DNA of 6,557 bases from an uncultured Bacillota bacterium (lineage in GTDB: Bacteria; Bacillota; Clostridia; Peptostreptococcales; Anaerovoracaceae): NCBI GenBank assembly GCA_959606705.1, contig CAUHLX010000163.1, positions 1 to 6,557 on the forward strand, read 5' to 3'. Below the pieces are notes generated by a model. That model ran no database searches, was not told the origin of the DNA, and saw only the letters and a list, made by a program, of their open reading frames with translations. Each line of letters begins with the position of its first letter. The first letter of the stretch is position 1. Below, piece by piece: positions 1 through 6,557 of the stretch. The position numbers and the translations under genes are program-made.

Positions 1-367
1 CCACATCCGTAAAAATGGTGGCGCCGGTGGTGGTGAAGCCGGAGGTGGATTCAAACAGGGCGTCCACGAAGGACTCGGTCACACCGCAAAGCTGGTACAG
101 CACGGCGCCCGCAAGAGATGCGACGATCCAGCAGAGCGCTACGGTGAGAAAGCCTTCCCTGATCTTCAAAACGGAGTTCGTGGGGTGGACGAATCGATGG
201 ATCATCGCGCCGACCAGAGCCATGGGAACAATCAGGGCGAGAAAGGCGGAGCCTTCCGAAAACTCGTTGAATACCAGCGCGAGAAAAAAGAACGGCAGCA
301 TGGCAAAGGAGAGCAGCAGGATGATCAATCCCAGCACGCGGATAATTGCTTTGTAATTCAATTCCAT
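1..367 (-). CDS. trkH: TrkH-family potassium transporter pore subunit, copy 2 (N-terminal part only)
   Basis: This is the start of a second TrkH/KtrB-type K+ transport protein; 122 codons are present and the gene continues past the left edge. The protein would be an integral membrane pore subunit gated by TrkA. The N-terminus (residues 4-33) is a hydrophobic first segment, followed by a second at about 40-60, the family signature VLKIREGF (67-74), another membrane segment (75-95), and the first pore loop with the filter residues TTTG at 112-115 in the context SGFTTTGAT. It aligns without gaps to the neighbouring TrkH over all 122 residues, with about 51 identities by hand count, so it is a diverged paralog and not a recent duplicate. 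The ATG lies 24 bases after the stop of copy 1, behind a perfect AAAGGAGG about 11 bases upstream, so it is almost certainly in the same operon. The remaining three pore repeats lie outside the window and cannot be judged. Confidence 0.93.
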   Translation of the reverse strand, partial: MELNYKAIIRVLGLIILLLSFAMLPFFFLALVFNEFSEGSAFLALIVPMALVGAMIHRFVHPTNSVLKIREGFLTVALCWIVASLAGAVLYQLCGVTESFVDALFESTSGFTTTGATIFTDV

Positions 368-391
368 GAGAAACCCATCCTCCTTTCCTGT

Positions 392-1855
392 TTACCGATC
401 CGGATTCCAAAACGTGGGGGAGAAGAGGAGCAGAATCGTGAACAGCTCCAGTCGTCCCATGATCATCAAAAACGATAAAAAGATCTTGGAAAAATCGGAA
501 AAAATGCTGAAGTTCATTGCCGGACCCACCAGTGAAAAACCGGGGCCCACATTGCTCAAACAAGCCACGGTGGCGCTGAAAGTGGTCAGCAAATCGAAGT
601 TTTCCAAGGAAAGCACTAACGAAGCAGCGAAGAACACCACCAGATACAGGAATACGAAGCTGGTGATGCCGGATACGGTATCCGCGTTGACCGGGCGTCC
701 GTCGATCTTCACCGGATACACCGCCTGGGGATGAATCCGGCGGTAGATGCCTCTTTTCAACAGCTTCACTAAAACCAGGATTCGGGTGACCTTGATCCCG
801 CCTCCGGTGGAAGCGGAACAGCCGCCGATGAACATGAGGATGAACAGCAGAGACTTGCACAGCGGCGGCCAGAAATCAAAATCCGCCGTGGCATATCCGG
901 TGGTGGTAATAATGGAAGCTGTTTGAAAGAACGCGTCTCTGAGGGCTTGACCGATGGAATGGTACATGCCGCTCAGATAAAGAGCTGCCGAGATGATCAG
1001 TGTCACTCCGCTGATGATCAACAGGTAAAACCGCAGCTCGCCGTCCGCGAAGAAGGATTTCCACTGACCTTTTAAAAGATGGTAATACAAGTTGAAGTTG
1101 ATCCCGGCCATGAGCATGAAAACCGCGATCACCAGATCGATGTAAAGGCTGTCAAAATGTCCGATGCTGGCGCCGTAATTGGAAAATCCGCCGGTGCCTA
1201 CCGTACTGAACGTATGGGTGAGGGCGTCGAACCAATCCATGCCGCCCAGCATCAGAAGAATTGTCTCCACGATGGTCATACCGCCGTACATAACATAGAG
1301 GATCTGCGCGGAATCCGAAATCTTCGGTTTCAGCTTGTCCAAAGTCGGACCCGGGGTCTCCGCTCTGACGATCCGCTGACCGCTGATTCCCAGACGGGGG
1401 AGAAGCGCAATGGCAAAGACCAGGATTCCCATGCCGCCCAGCCAGTGGGTAAAGCAGCGCCAAAAGAGGATGCCCTTGGGCAGAATTTCGATTTCGGTAA
1501 GAATGCTGGCGCCGGTCGTGGAAAATCCGGAGGCCGTTTCAAAGAACGCATCCGCGAAGCGGGGAATCGCTCCGGAGATCAAAAAAGGCAACGAACCGGC
1601 CAGCGAAGCCAAGAACCAGCTGGCTCCCACCACCAGAAAGCCTTCCCGCATTTTCAGAACCTGGGATTTCGGCCGCAGCACCTTCGTCACAACAAAACCG
1701 GCGACCGCCATAGGTACGATCACCGTTAAAAAGGACAGAGCCGTGTGCCATTCCCCGTAGATGACGGACACTCCCACGGAAGGGAGCATCGCCGCGGCGA
1801 GGACGATACCGATCATTGCCAGTGTTTTTAAGACCAGTTGATAATTGAGAACCAT
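392..1855 (-). CDS. trkH: TrkH-family potassium transporter pore subunit, copy 1 (complete)
   Basis: Complete 487-residue K+ uptake pore protein of the TrkH/KtrB/HKT superfamily, normal length for TrkH (about 480). It should sit in the cytoplasmic membrane and conduct K+ when assembled with the TrkA ring. All four M1-P-M2 repeats are visible, with filter glycines in STTG (112-115), STVG (217-220, followed by TGGF), TTTG (317-320) and SNVG (434-437, followed by PGF). The glycine- and serine-rich stretch GGCSASTGGGIKV (344-356) matches the intramembrane gating loop in the third repeat, and GRLE (467-470) near the C-terminus matches the conserved arginine region of the last helix. VLKMREGF (66-73) is a family signature. 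The ATG is 19 bases downstream of the trkA stop with a GAGAGG-like ribosome binding site in that gap. Position between trkA and a second trkH supports a K+ operon. Ion selectivity (K+ versus Na+-coupled) is not decidable from the sequence. Confidence 0.97.
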   Translation of the reverse strand: MVLNYQLVLKTLAMIGIVLAAAMLPSVGVSVIYGEWHTALSFLTVIVPMAVAGFVVTKVLRPKSQVLKMREGFLVVGASWFLASLAGSLPFLISGAIPRFADAFFETASGFSTTGASILTEIEILPKGILFWRCFTHWLGGMGILVFAIALLPRLGISGQRIVRAETPGPTLDKLKPKISDSAQILYVMYGGMTIVETILLMLGGMDWFDALTHTFSTVGTGGFSNYGASIGHFDSLYIDLVIAVFMLMAGINFNLYYHLLKGQWKSFFADGELRFYLLIISGVTLIISAALYLSGMYHSIGQALRDAFFQTASIITTTGYATADFDFWPPLCKSLLFILMFIGGCSASTGGGIKVTRILVLVKLLKRGIYRRIHPQAVYPVKIDGRPVNADTVSGITSFVFLYLVVFFAASLVLSLENFDLLTTFSATVACLSNVGPGFSLVGPAMNFSIFSDFSKIFLSFLMIMGRLELFTILLLFSPTFWNPDR

Positions 1856-1874
1856 TTTTACCAGGACCTCTCGT

Positions 1875-3239
1875 TTAGCCGAACAGGCCGCGCCGCTTCA
1901 TGCGGAACAGCTTTTCCAGATCCGGCATATTGGAAAGCAGGCAGAGCACGATGACTCGGTCGCCCTCTTTAAACACCGTGTCCCCGGTTGGAATCAGAAC
2001 TTTATTGTTTCGATAGATCGCGGCGATCACCAGACCGCCGGGCAATTGAAGCTGACTGAGGGGCGTACCCTTCAGCTTCATCTGAGCGTCTACCACGATT
2101 TCCACAAATTCGGCCTGGCCCTGAATGAGCTGGGAGGAAATGATGCGGGAAGAGCCCTGAATGAAGCGCAGAATGCTGCTGGCAGTCATATCCAGAGGAT
2201 TCAGCGCCATGCTGATGCCCATCTTTTCAATCAATGTGGCGTAGCTTTTTCGGCTCACCTTGGCGACCACGTCTTCAATATCCTTTTGATTGGCCAGCAG
2301 CGCCAGCAAGAGGTTTTCCTCATCATAGCCGGTGACCGTGACGAAAGCGTCCATGTCTTCGATGTTTTCCTCCGCCAGAAGATTTTGGTCCGTGGCATCT
2401 CCGTGGAGCACCATCACATTGTCCAGGTGTTCGGATAGATATTGACAGCGCAGCCGGTCAATTTCGATGATCTTCACGGCCACGCCGAAAGCGGACAGCT
2501 TTTGAGCGAGAAAATATCCCGTCTTTCCGCCGCCGGCAATCATGACTCGTTGAAGGTCCGTATATTTTTTCTTATCCAGAACGCTGTGAGAAAGCTTCAT
2601 GACATCTTCGCTTTCCCCGATCACGTACAAGCTGTCATTTTCCGCCAGAACCGTGTCTCCGTGGGGAATGATGATCTTGCCGTTTCTGGAGATGGCGGTG
2701 ATCAGCATGTCCGGAAGAACCTGAGAGACCTCGGGCAAAGGCATTCCGATCAGCTTGGGGAGCTTGTTGGTTTTGAACTCGATGATGGATACTTTTCCAC
2801 TGGAATAACAGCCGTTGCTGAAGGTGTACTTTTCCACCAGGTATTTATAGATTTCATTGGCGATGGCCAAATCGGGATTGACAATATAATCGATGTTCAT
2901 ACATTCTTTGATGAAATTGATCTGATTGACGTGCTCCGGATCGCGGATCCGGGCGATCACCCGGGGACAGCCCAGTTTTTTAGCGAAAGAGCAGATCACG
3001 ATGTTCTTTTCATCATCGGCGGTAACGGCGACTAAATAGTCGTAGCTCCAGATTTTGATCCGCTTTAAAACGTCAATTTGTTTGGCGTTTCCGGTAATGG
3101 TGAGCAGATCCATCTGATTGGATATTTTTTGCAGTAATTCGTGGTCCTTATCGATCAGGGTGACTTCGTTATCGCCGCCCAGAAGAGCCTCCGTTATGGT
3201 AACACCAAGCTTACCGGCTCCGACAATCGCTACTCTCAT
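1875..3239 (-). CDS. trkA: TrkA potassium uptake regulatory subunit (two RCK modules)
   Basis: Cytoplasmic gating subunit of the Trk K+ uptake system, 454 residues, the usual length for a full TrkA made of two fused RCK modules (KtrA proteins have only one). Module 1 has a Rossmann nucleotide-binding motif GAGKLG (7-12), an acidic residue after the second strand (D30), and the typical IRDPEH (98-103). Its RCK_C part runs about 145-220. Module 2 repeats the plan with GGGKTG (236-241), acidic E259/D261, GDATD (280-284) and RCK_C about 375-450. Both dinucleotide-binding motifs look intact, so both halves could bind NAD(H) or ATP/ADP as in characterised TrkA proteins. There is no signal peptide or membrane segment. 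The ATG has a strong AGGAGG site about 10 bases upstream. It is the first gene of the leftward operon, followed by two trkH genes, and candidate promoters lie in the AT-rich region before it. Confidence 0.97.
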   Translation of the reverse strand: MRVAIVGAGKLGVTITEALLGGDNEVTLIDKDHELLQKISNQMDLLTITGNAKQIDVLKRIKIWSYDYLVAVTADDEKNIVICSFAKKLGCPRVIARIRDPEHVNQINFIKECMNIDYIVNPDLAIANEIYKYLVEKYTFSNGCYSSGKVSIIEFKTNKLPKLIGMPLPEVSQVLPDMLITAISRNGKIIIPHGDTVLAENDSLYVIGESEDVMKLSHSVLDKKKYTDLQRVMIAGGGKTGYFLAQKLSAFGVAVKIIEIDRLRCQYLSEHLDNVMVLHGDATDQNLLAEENIEDMDAFVTVTGYDEENLLLALLANQKDIEDVVAKVSRKSYATLIEKMGISMALNPLDMTASSILRFIQGSSRIISSQLIQGQAEFVEIVVDAQMKLKGTPLSQLQLPGGLVIAAIYRNNKVLIPTGDTVFKEGDRVIVLCLLSNMPDLEKLFRMKRRGLFG

Positions 3240-3269
3240 ATCTATTTCTCCTCCTGCTGAACATCCCCT

Positions 3270-3297
3270 ATTTTACCACGGCCGATTGGAAAAGCAA
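3270..3297 (-). promoter_or_regulatory. Candidate proximal promoter for the trkA-trkH-trkH operon
   Basis: On the minus strand a -10 element TAAAAT (3270-3275, five of six consensus bases) is preceded by TGG, which makes an extended -10. A weak -35, TTGCTT (3292-3297), lies 16 bases upstream. Transcription would start near 3263 and leave a leader of about 23 bases that includes the AGGAGG site. Seen by eye only. Confidence 0.4.
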
Positions 3298-3322
3298 CGG
3301 CATTTGCAAAGAATCTATTAAG

Positions 3323-3352
3323 ATTGTGTTTTTTCTATGAAGATTTTGTCAA
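3323..3352 (-). promoter_or_regulatory. Candidate distal promoter for the trkA-trkH-trkH operon
   Basis: On the minus strand there is a perfect sigma-A -35 hexamer TTGACA (3347-3352), with an imperfect -10 CACAAT (3323-3328, four of six) at an 18-base spacing. The leader would be about 75 bases. A short inverted repeat, AATCT-ATTA-AGATT (3312-3325), overlaps the -10 and start site and could be an operator or chance in AT-rich DNA. Two promoters for one operon are plausible but unproven. Confidence 0.4.
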
Positions 3353-3376
3353 GAAGTAAGATAAGAAAAATAAATA

Positions 3377-3405
3377 TTGAATTTTATAGAAAATAATGTT
3401 ATTCT
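3377..3405 (+). promoter_or_regulatory. Candidate promoter for the yraN-yifB-dprA operon
   Basis: On the plus strand TTGAAT (3377-3382) is followed after 17 bases by TATTCT (3400-3405), which has TG-n directly before it (3397-3399), giving an extended -10. An overlapping alternative -10 is TATACT (3405-3410), closer to consensus but without a good -35. Transcription would begin around 3412-3417 and give a leader of about 40 bases before yraN. The region is very AT-rich, so chance matches are easy; the spacing and position relative to the gene are what support it. Confidence 0.45.
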
Positions 3406-3455
3406 ATACTTACAAATAAAAGAAATTTATAAAAATATATGAAAGGAATATTTGG

Positions 3456-3805
3456 ATGAACAAAAAGGAATTGGGAAGCTGGGGAGAGGAACGGGCGGTG
3501 AATCAGCTGCGCAAAGAAGGTTATCGGATTTTAGAACGCAATTTCAGATGCCGGTCCGGCGAAGTGGATGTGGTGGCCCGGAAAAGGACCGGATCGTATT
3601 CGTGGAGGTCAAAACGAGGCGCAGCGTGGCATACGGTCTGCCCTGCGAAGCGATTACGGAAAGCAAAAAGCGACGGCTGCGAAACATCGCGGACTTCTAT
3701 ATGAAGTCCCGGCGCCTGGGCTGCTGTGCCATGCGCATCGACGTAGTGGAACTGGTTTATCAGAACGGCGGCTGGTACTATCGTCATCTGATCAACGCAG
3801 TTTAG
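3456..3805 (+). pseudogene. yraN: YraN-family (UPF0102) predicted nuclease, interrupted by a one-base frameshift
   Basis: The gene is recognisable as YraN/UPF0102, a small PD-(D/E)XK nuclease-fold family of unclear function found beside yifB and dprA. It cannot be read in one frame. From ATG 3456 (AAAGGA eight bases upstream) the protein matches the family through GYRILERNFRCRSGEVDVVAR, residues 22-42. It then leaves the family pattern and stops at 3704 after 82 residues. The rest of the family pattern (VFVEVKTR, YGLP, a DVV strand and the C-terminal HLINAV) is in the next frame and ends at 3805. Adding one A to the run AAAA at 3582-3585 restores a 116-residue protein, normal family length, with D38, E51 and K53 as the predicted active-site set. 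As given, the product would keep D38 but lose E51 and K53. A sequencing or assembly error in the homopolymer is as likely as a real mutation. Confidence 0.85.
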
Positions 3806-3819
3806 AGTTTGATTGGAAT

Positions 3820-3831
3820 GGGGGGATCATC
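3820..3831 (+). promoter_or_regulatory. Ribosome binding site that supports the GTG start of yifB
   Basis: A G-rich GGGGGGA lies 6 bases before GTG 3832. The reading frame is open far upstream, back inside yraN, so the start cannot be placed by ORF length. This site plus the fit of the residues after GTG (FSRV aligned to the family's usual start MLAKV) fixes the start at 3832. Confidence 0.6.
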
Positions 3832-5418
3832 GTGTTTTCCAGAGTGAGGACCGCTACGCTGCACGGTCTGGCAGGAAAGACCGTTTTTGTGGAAACGGAC
3901 TTGTCACAAGGACTTCCGGCGCTTTCGGTGGTGGGATTGCCGGATCTGTCGGTGCGGGAAGCCAGGGAACGGATTCGTTCGGCGATTTTGAATTCGGGGT
4001 TTCGATTTCCGGCGCAGCGCATCACCATCAATCTTTCGCCGGCAGGAGAGCGCAAGGAGGGGACACATTTCGACCTTCCTATCGCCATGGGTGTGCTGGC
4101 AGCCTGCGGCACGGTGAGCGCGGAGCGGATTTCGGAGTACGCTTTCCTGGGCGAATTGTCGCTGGAGGGCCGCTTGACACCGGTGCGGGGAGCGCTTCCG
4201 CTCTGTATTCGGCTGCGCCGGGACGGAGTGGTGAAGATTATCCTGCCCAAAGCGAATTTGCCGGAAGCTGAGCTTCTTCCGGGGGTGGAGCTGTTCCCTG
4301 CGGAGGCGTTGAGAGAGCTGGTGGACTGGTTTTCCCACGAAGGACCGCCGAAAGGGATTCCCGGCGGTCGGGAGCCATGGCCGCTGTCTGCCTGCGGAGC
4401 CGCCGGCGGAGATGACGTTTCCGAAGCGGGAGCGGCGGATTTTGCCGACGTCTTGGGACATGAAGGCAGCAAGAGGATGCTGCAGGTGGGAGCGGCGGGC
4501 TTGCACGGGGTCCTCATGAGCGGTCCCGCCGGCTGCGGGAAGACCATGCTTGCCAGGAGGATTCCCTCGATTTTACCCAATTTAACACAGGAAGAACGCC
4601 TGGAGGTAGCGCAGATTTACAGCGTCGCCGGTCTGGCCCGGGAAAAATGGACGGGGATGGGCCGCCGACCCTTTCGAGCGCCTCACCACACGATCACCGC
4701 GCCGGCGATGGCCGGAGGAGGGAGACGACCCACGCCGGGAGAGGTTTCTTTGGCACACTGTGGGGTTCTGTTTTTGGACGAGCTGCCGGAATTCCAAAGA
4801 GAGGTTCTGGAGCTCCTGCGCCAGCCGCTGGAGGACAAACAGGTGTTGATCTGCCGTAGCGAGGGAAATGTGGCGTTTCCGGCGGATTTCATGCTGGTGG
4901 GCGCGATGAATCCCTGCCCCTGCGGCCATTTTGGAGAAGCGGATCCTCCCTGTACCTGTACGGAAACACAGATTCGCAGATACCGTTCTCGGGTATCGGG
5001 GCCGCTGTTAGACCGGATCGACCTGCTGATCGAGGTCCCTCCGGTGCCTTATGACAAGCTCCTGGGAGCGTGTTTTTGGGCGGGAGAGAGGGGCATCGAT
5101 TCCGCTGAGCTTCGAGAGGGAGTGGAGCTGGCCTGGCGAGCTCAGCAAAAACGATTTCAAGGGACTCGCGTTCATTTTAACTCACAGATGAATTCCACAC
5201 AGATCAGGAGGTACTGCGTCTTAAATCCGGATTGCCAGCATCTGCTGGAGCTGGCCTGCTCCAAATGGAGACTGAGCGCCAGAGGGGTTCGGAAGGTGCT
5301 GCGGCTGGCCAGAACCATAGCGGACCTCGCGGGGAGTGAAGCGATCGATTCGCGACATCTGGCGGAAGCGATCCGCTGTCGATGTCCGGAAAACGGACCC
5401 GGGAGGGAGACCTTTTGA
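3832..5418 (+). CDS. yifB: YifB/ComM-family AAA+ ATPase (Mg-chelatase-like, competence-related helicase)
   Basis: A 528-residue protein of the YifB/ComM family (usually about 500-510). The family was first labelled Mg chelatase-like, but characterised ComM proteins are hexameric helicases that drive branch migration during integration of transforming DNA. The N-terminal Lon-like ChlI domain covers about 1-165 (GLPALSVVGLPDLSVRE and the ERKEGTHFDLPIA stretch). The AAA+ core follows with Walker A GPAGCGKT (231-238), the family motif FRAPHHTIT, and Walker B LFLDE with D316 and E317. Next come four cysteines (C362, C364, C374, C376) in the CPCG/CTC arrangement typical of the family, possibly metal-binding. 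The C-terminal domain contains MNSTQIRRYC and LSARGVRKVLRLARTIADL. It starts 26 bases after yraN and is followed by dprA, so a competence/recombination role is likely. The extra length lies mainly in a Gly/Ala-rich linker (about 182-205) before the AAA+ core and in a short C-terminal tail. Confidence 0.95.
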   Translation: MFSRVRTATLHGLAGKTVFVETDLSQGLPALSVVGLPDLSVREARERIRSAILNSGFRFPAQRITINLSPAGERKEGTHFDLPIAMGVLAACGTVSAERISEYAFLGELSLEGRLTPVRGALPLCIRLRRDGVVKIILPKANLPEAELLPGVELFPAEALRELVDWFSHEGPPKGIPGGREPWPLSACGAAGGDDVSEAGAADFADVLGHEGSKRMLQVGAAGLHGVLMSGPAGCGKTMLARRIPSILPNLTQEERLEVAQIYSVAGLAREKWTGMGRRPFRAPHHTITAPAMAGGGRRPTPGEVSLAHCGVLFLDELPEFQREVLELLRQPLEDKQVLICRSEGNVAFPADFMLVGAMNPCPCGHFGEADPPCTCTETQIRRYRSRVSGPLLDRIDLLIEVPPVPYDKLLGACFWAGERGIDSAELREGVELAWRAQQKRFQGTRVHFNSQMNSTQIRRYCVLNPDCQHLLELACSKWRLSARGVRKVLRLARTIADLAGSEAIDSRHLAEAIRCRCPENGPGRETF

Positions 5419-5439
5419 CATTTTAAGGAGAGAGCAACG

Positions 5440-5493
5440 ATGGAAAACGGGGCCGGAGGAGAGAGGGACGATGGAAGACGGAGCTGGAGTGGA
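5440..5493 (+). repeat. Degenerate tandem repeat spanning the dprA start
   Basis: Unit A (5440-5462) and unit B (5471-5493), 31 bases apart, match at 18 of 23 positions by hand count. Both begin ATGGAA and encode M-E-(N/D)-G-A-G in their own frames, with several differences at third codon positions. A third, looser match beginning GGAAAACGG (5388-5410) lies in the 3' end of yifB; it shares a perfect nine-base core with unit A. The stretch is purine-rich, so part of the similarity may reflect ribosome-binding-site composition. Confidence 0.4.
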
Positions 5494-5502
5494 AATTTAT
5501 GA
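5440..5502 (+). CDS. Possible 20-residue upstream ORF overlapping the dprA start
   Basis: ATG 5440 has a strong AAGGAG nine bases upstream, better placed than the site for dprA itself. It opens a 20-codon frame ending at TGA 5500-5502, 29 bases inside dprA and one frame away. The peptide begins MENGAG, very like the MEDGAG that begins dprA, because the two starts lie in a degenerate repeat. It could couple or dampen dprA translation, or be an accident of the repeat. I know of no family for it. The ribosome binding site is seen; translation is inference. Confidence 0.25.
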   Translation: MENGAGGERDDGRRSWSGNL

Positions 5503-6557
5503 TCTGTGGCTGGACGGGGCCGGTGGGCTGGGACCTCGGAGCAAGCTGGCGTTAGCCAGCGGCCTGGGAGGTGCGGAGGAAGTTTATCGGAGCGATTGGG
5601 AAACGGTAACCGCGCTGCTTTCCGCATACCAAAGCGAAGAGGACGGCAGGGAAGCACCGTCGCTTAACGGAGGGGGGCGCTGGTGGAACCGGGAACGATG
5701 GGAGCGACGTGAGGCGGAGCTGAGACAGGCGGAAGCTGTTTTCGCGCGGATGAAGAAAAGCGGGGTCCGCGGTATGACTGCGCTTTCTGCGGAATATCCG
5801 CCGGCACTTCTGGGGATCTACGATCCGCCTTGGATTCTGTATTATCAGGGAGAACCGGCGGTGTGCCGTCAGGTCTGCGTGGCCGTGATAGGTGCCAGAA
5901 AAGCCTCCGCTTACGGAAAATGGGCGGGTCGGCGGCTGGGAGAGACACTGGCCGCCATGGGCATCACGGTGGTCAGCGGCATGGCGTACGGGGTGGATGC
6001 CAGCGCACATCAAGGAGCCCTGTCCGCCGGCGGACCAACCGTGGCGGTGCTGGGATGCGGGGCGGATGTCTGTTATCCGCGAAGCAACCGGACTTTGATG
6101 AAAGAGATTTCCGGCCAAGGGGTGATTTTTTCCGAGTATCCTCCGGGAACGGAACCGGCACCGTATCGTTTTCCCAGGCGCAACCGAGTGATCAGCGGAC
6201 TGTCTTCCGCGGTGATCGTAGCCGAAGCGGGAATTCACAGCGGCTCTCTGATCACCGCCGGCTTGGCTGCGGATCAGGGCCGGGAGGTGTACGCGGTTCC
6301 CGCCAACATCAACAGCACCGTCGGCTTGGGCGCAAATCTTCTGATTCGGGACGGGGCAGTTCCCATCTGTTCCATGGAAGAGTTGAGAGGACTATTGGGC
6401 GGATCGGAAGGACTGCCGGACGGTCCGGAAGCTTCCCTGCGCAAAACGTTGGGCGAAGATGAGGCACGGTTATATGATGTGATTCTTCGGTCCGGAGAGA
6501 GCAGCGTGGATCAGATGTGTGCGGAAACCGGGAAAACAGCGTCAGAAATCAATGGAA
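5471..6557 (+). CDS. dprA: DNA processing protein DprA/Smf (C-terminus cut by window edge)
   Basis: DprA binds incoming single-stranded DNA during transformation, protects it and loads RecA; it is cytoplasmic. 362 codons are present and the gene runs past the right edge. An N-terminal helical region (about 9-50) is followed by a charged linker (about 54-95) that is somewhat long for the family. The extended Rossmann domain (about 100-305) has the family motifs: IGARKASAYG (140-149), VVSGMAYGVDASAH (167-180), VLGCGADVCYP (193-203), FPRRNRVISGLS (234-245), SGSLITAGLA (257-266) and AVPANINS (275-282). The last motif has Ala where Gly is usual (AVPG). From about 333 (LYDVILRSG) the C-terminal winged-helix domain begins and is truncated. 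ATG 5471, with GGAGGA ten bases upstream, is chosen because it is in frame and puts IYDLWL at the usual distance from the N-terminus. An out-of-frame ATG at 5440 competes with it. The gene follows yifB by 52 bases. Confidence 0.96.
   Translation, partial: MEDGAGVEIYDLWLDGAGGLGPRSKLALASGLGGAEEVYRSDWETVTALLSAYQSEEDGREAPSLNGGGRWWNRERWERREAELRQAEAVFARMKKSGVRGMTALSAEYPPALLGIYDPPWILYYQGEPAVCRQVCVAVIGARKASAYGKWAGRRLGETLAAMGITVVSGMAYGVDASAHQGALSAGGPTVAVLGCGADVCYPRSNRTLMKEISGQGVIFSEYPPGTEPAPYRFPRRNRVISGLSSAVIVAEAGIHSGSLITAGLAADQGREVYAVPANINSTVGLGANLLIRDGAVPICSMEELRGLLGGSEGLPDGPEASLRKTLGEDEARLYDVILRSGESSVDQMCAETGKTASEING

Noticed and set aside
3240..3455. c-di-AMP (ydaO-type) riboswitch before the K+ uptake operon
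   Set aside because: Such riboswitches often control K+ genes in Firmicutes, but the possible trkA leaders (about 23-75 bases) are too short and I see no matching conserved core or terminator hairpin.
3579..3590. Programmed -1 ribosomal frameshift as explanation for the split yraN
   Set aside because: The zero-frame codons here (CGG AAA AGG) do not form a good X-XXY-YYZ slippery heptamer: slipping to GAA AAG breaks tRNA pairing. YraN is not known to use recoding. A lost A is simpler.
3806..3831. Terminator or independent promoter between yraN and yifB
   Set aside because: The gap is only 26 bases, without a GC-rich hairpin or T run; the genes look co-transcribed.
3792..4580. Long open frame of about 262 codons on the minus strand, antisense to yifB
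   Set aside because: It lies opposite well-conserved yifB coding sequence, its protein is low-complexity Ser/Pro/Arg-rich with no recognisable family, and long antisense frames are expected in GC-rich genes. The same holds for antisense frames over trkA, trkH and dprA.
4522..4782. True magnesium chelatase subunit (BchI/ChlI)
   Set aside because: The N-terminal Lon-like domain, CPCG/CTC cysteine motif and yraN/dprA neighbours mark the YifB/ComM family; no other chelatase or tetrapyrrole genes are present.

Overview
The window looks like chromosomal DNA of a fairly GC-rich member of the Clostridia (Firmicutes). This rests on strong GGAGG-type ribosome binding sites, tightly packed operons, one very AT-rich intergenic promoter region between GC-rich genes, and the gene order yraN-yifB-dprA, which is common in Clostridia. 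This placement is inference from gene content, not a species identification. No RNA genes, insertion sequences, phage genes or CRISPR arrays are visible.

There are two divergent transcription units. The left half (1-3239) is read on the minus strand. It holds a potassium uptake operon in the order trkA (3239 to 1875), trkH copy 1 (1855 to 392), trkH copy 2 (367 to beyond the left edge). TrkA is the cytoplasmic nucleotide-binding gating ring. The two TrkH proteins are paralogous membrane pore subunits, separated by short gaps, each with its own ribosome binding site.

A 216-base AT-rich region (3240-3455) separates the two units and carries candidate promoters pointing both ways. The right half is read on the plus strand: yraN (3456-3805), yifB/comM (3832-5418) and dprA (5471 to beyond the right edge). 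YifB (AAA+ helicase-like) and DprA (RecA loader) both act on incoming single-stranded DNA during natural transformation. YraN is an uncharacterised PD-(D/E)XK nuclease-fold protein that usually travels with them.

The most notable features are: a one-base frameshift in yraN at a run of four A residues, so the gene is either broken or mis-sequenced; two ungapped-alignable TrkH paralogs beside a single TrkA; and a short degenerate repeat at the yifB/dprA junction that gives dprA two closely spaced, out-of-frame ATG codons, each with a ribosome binding site. I see no convincing undescribed system; the rest is ordinary housekeeping and competence content.
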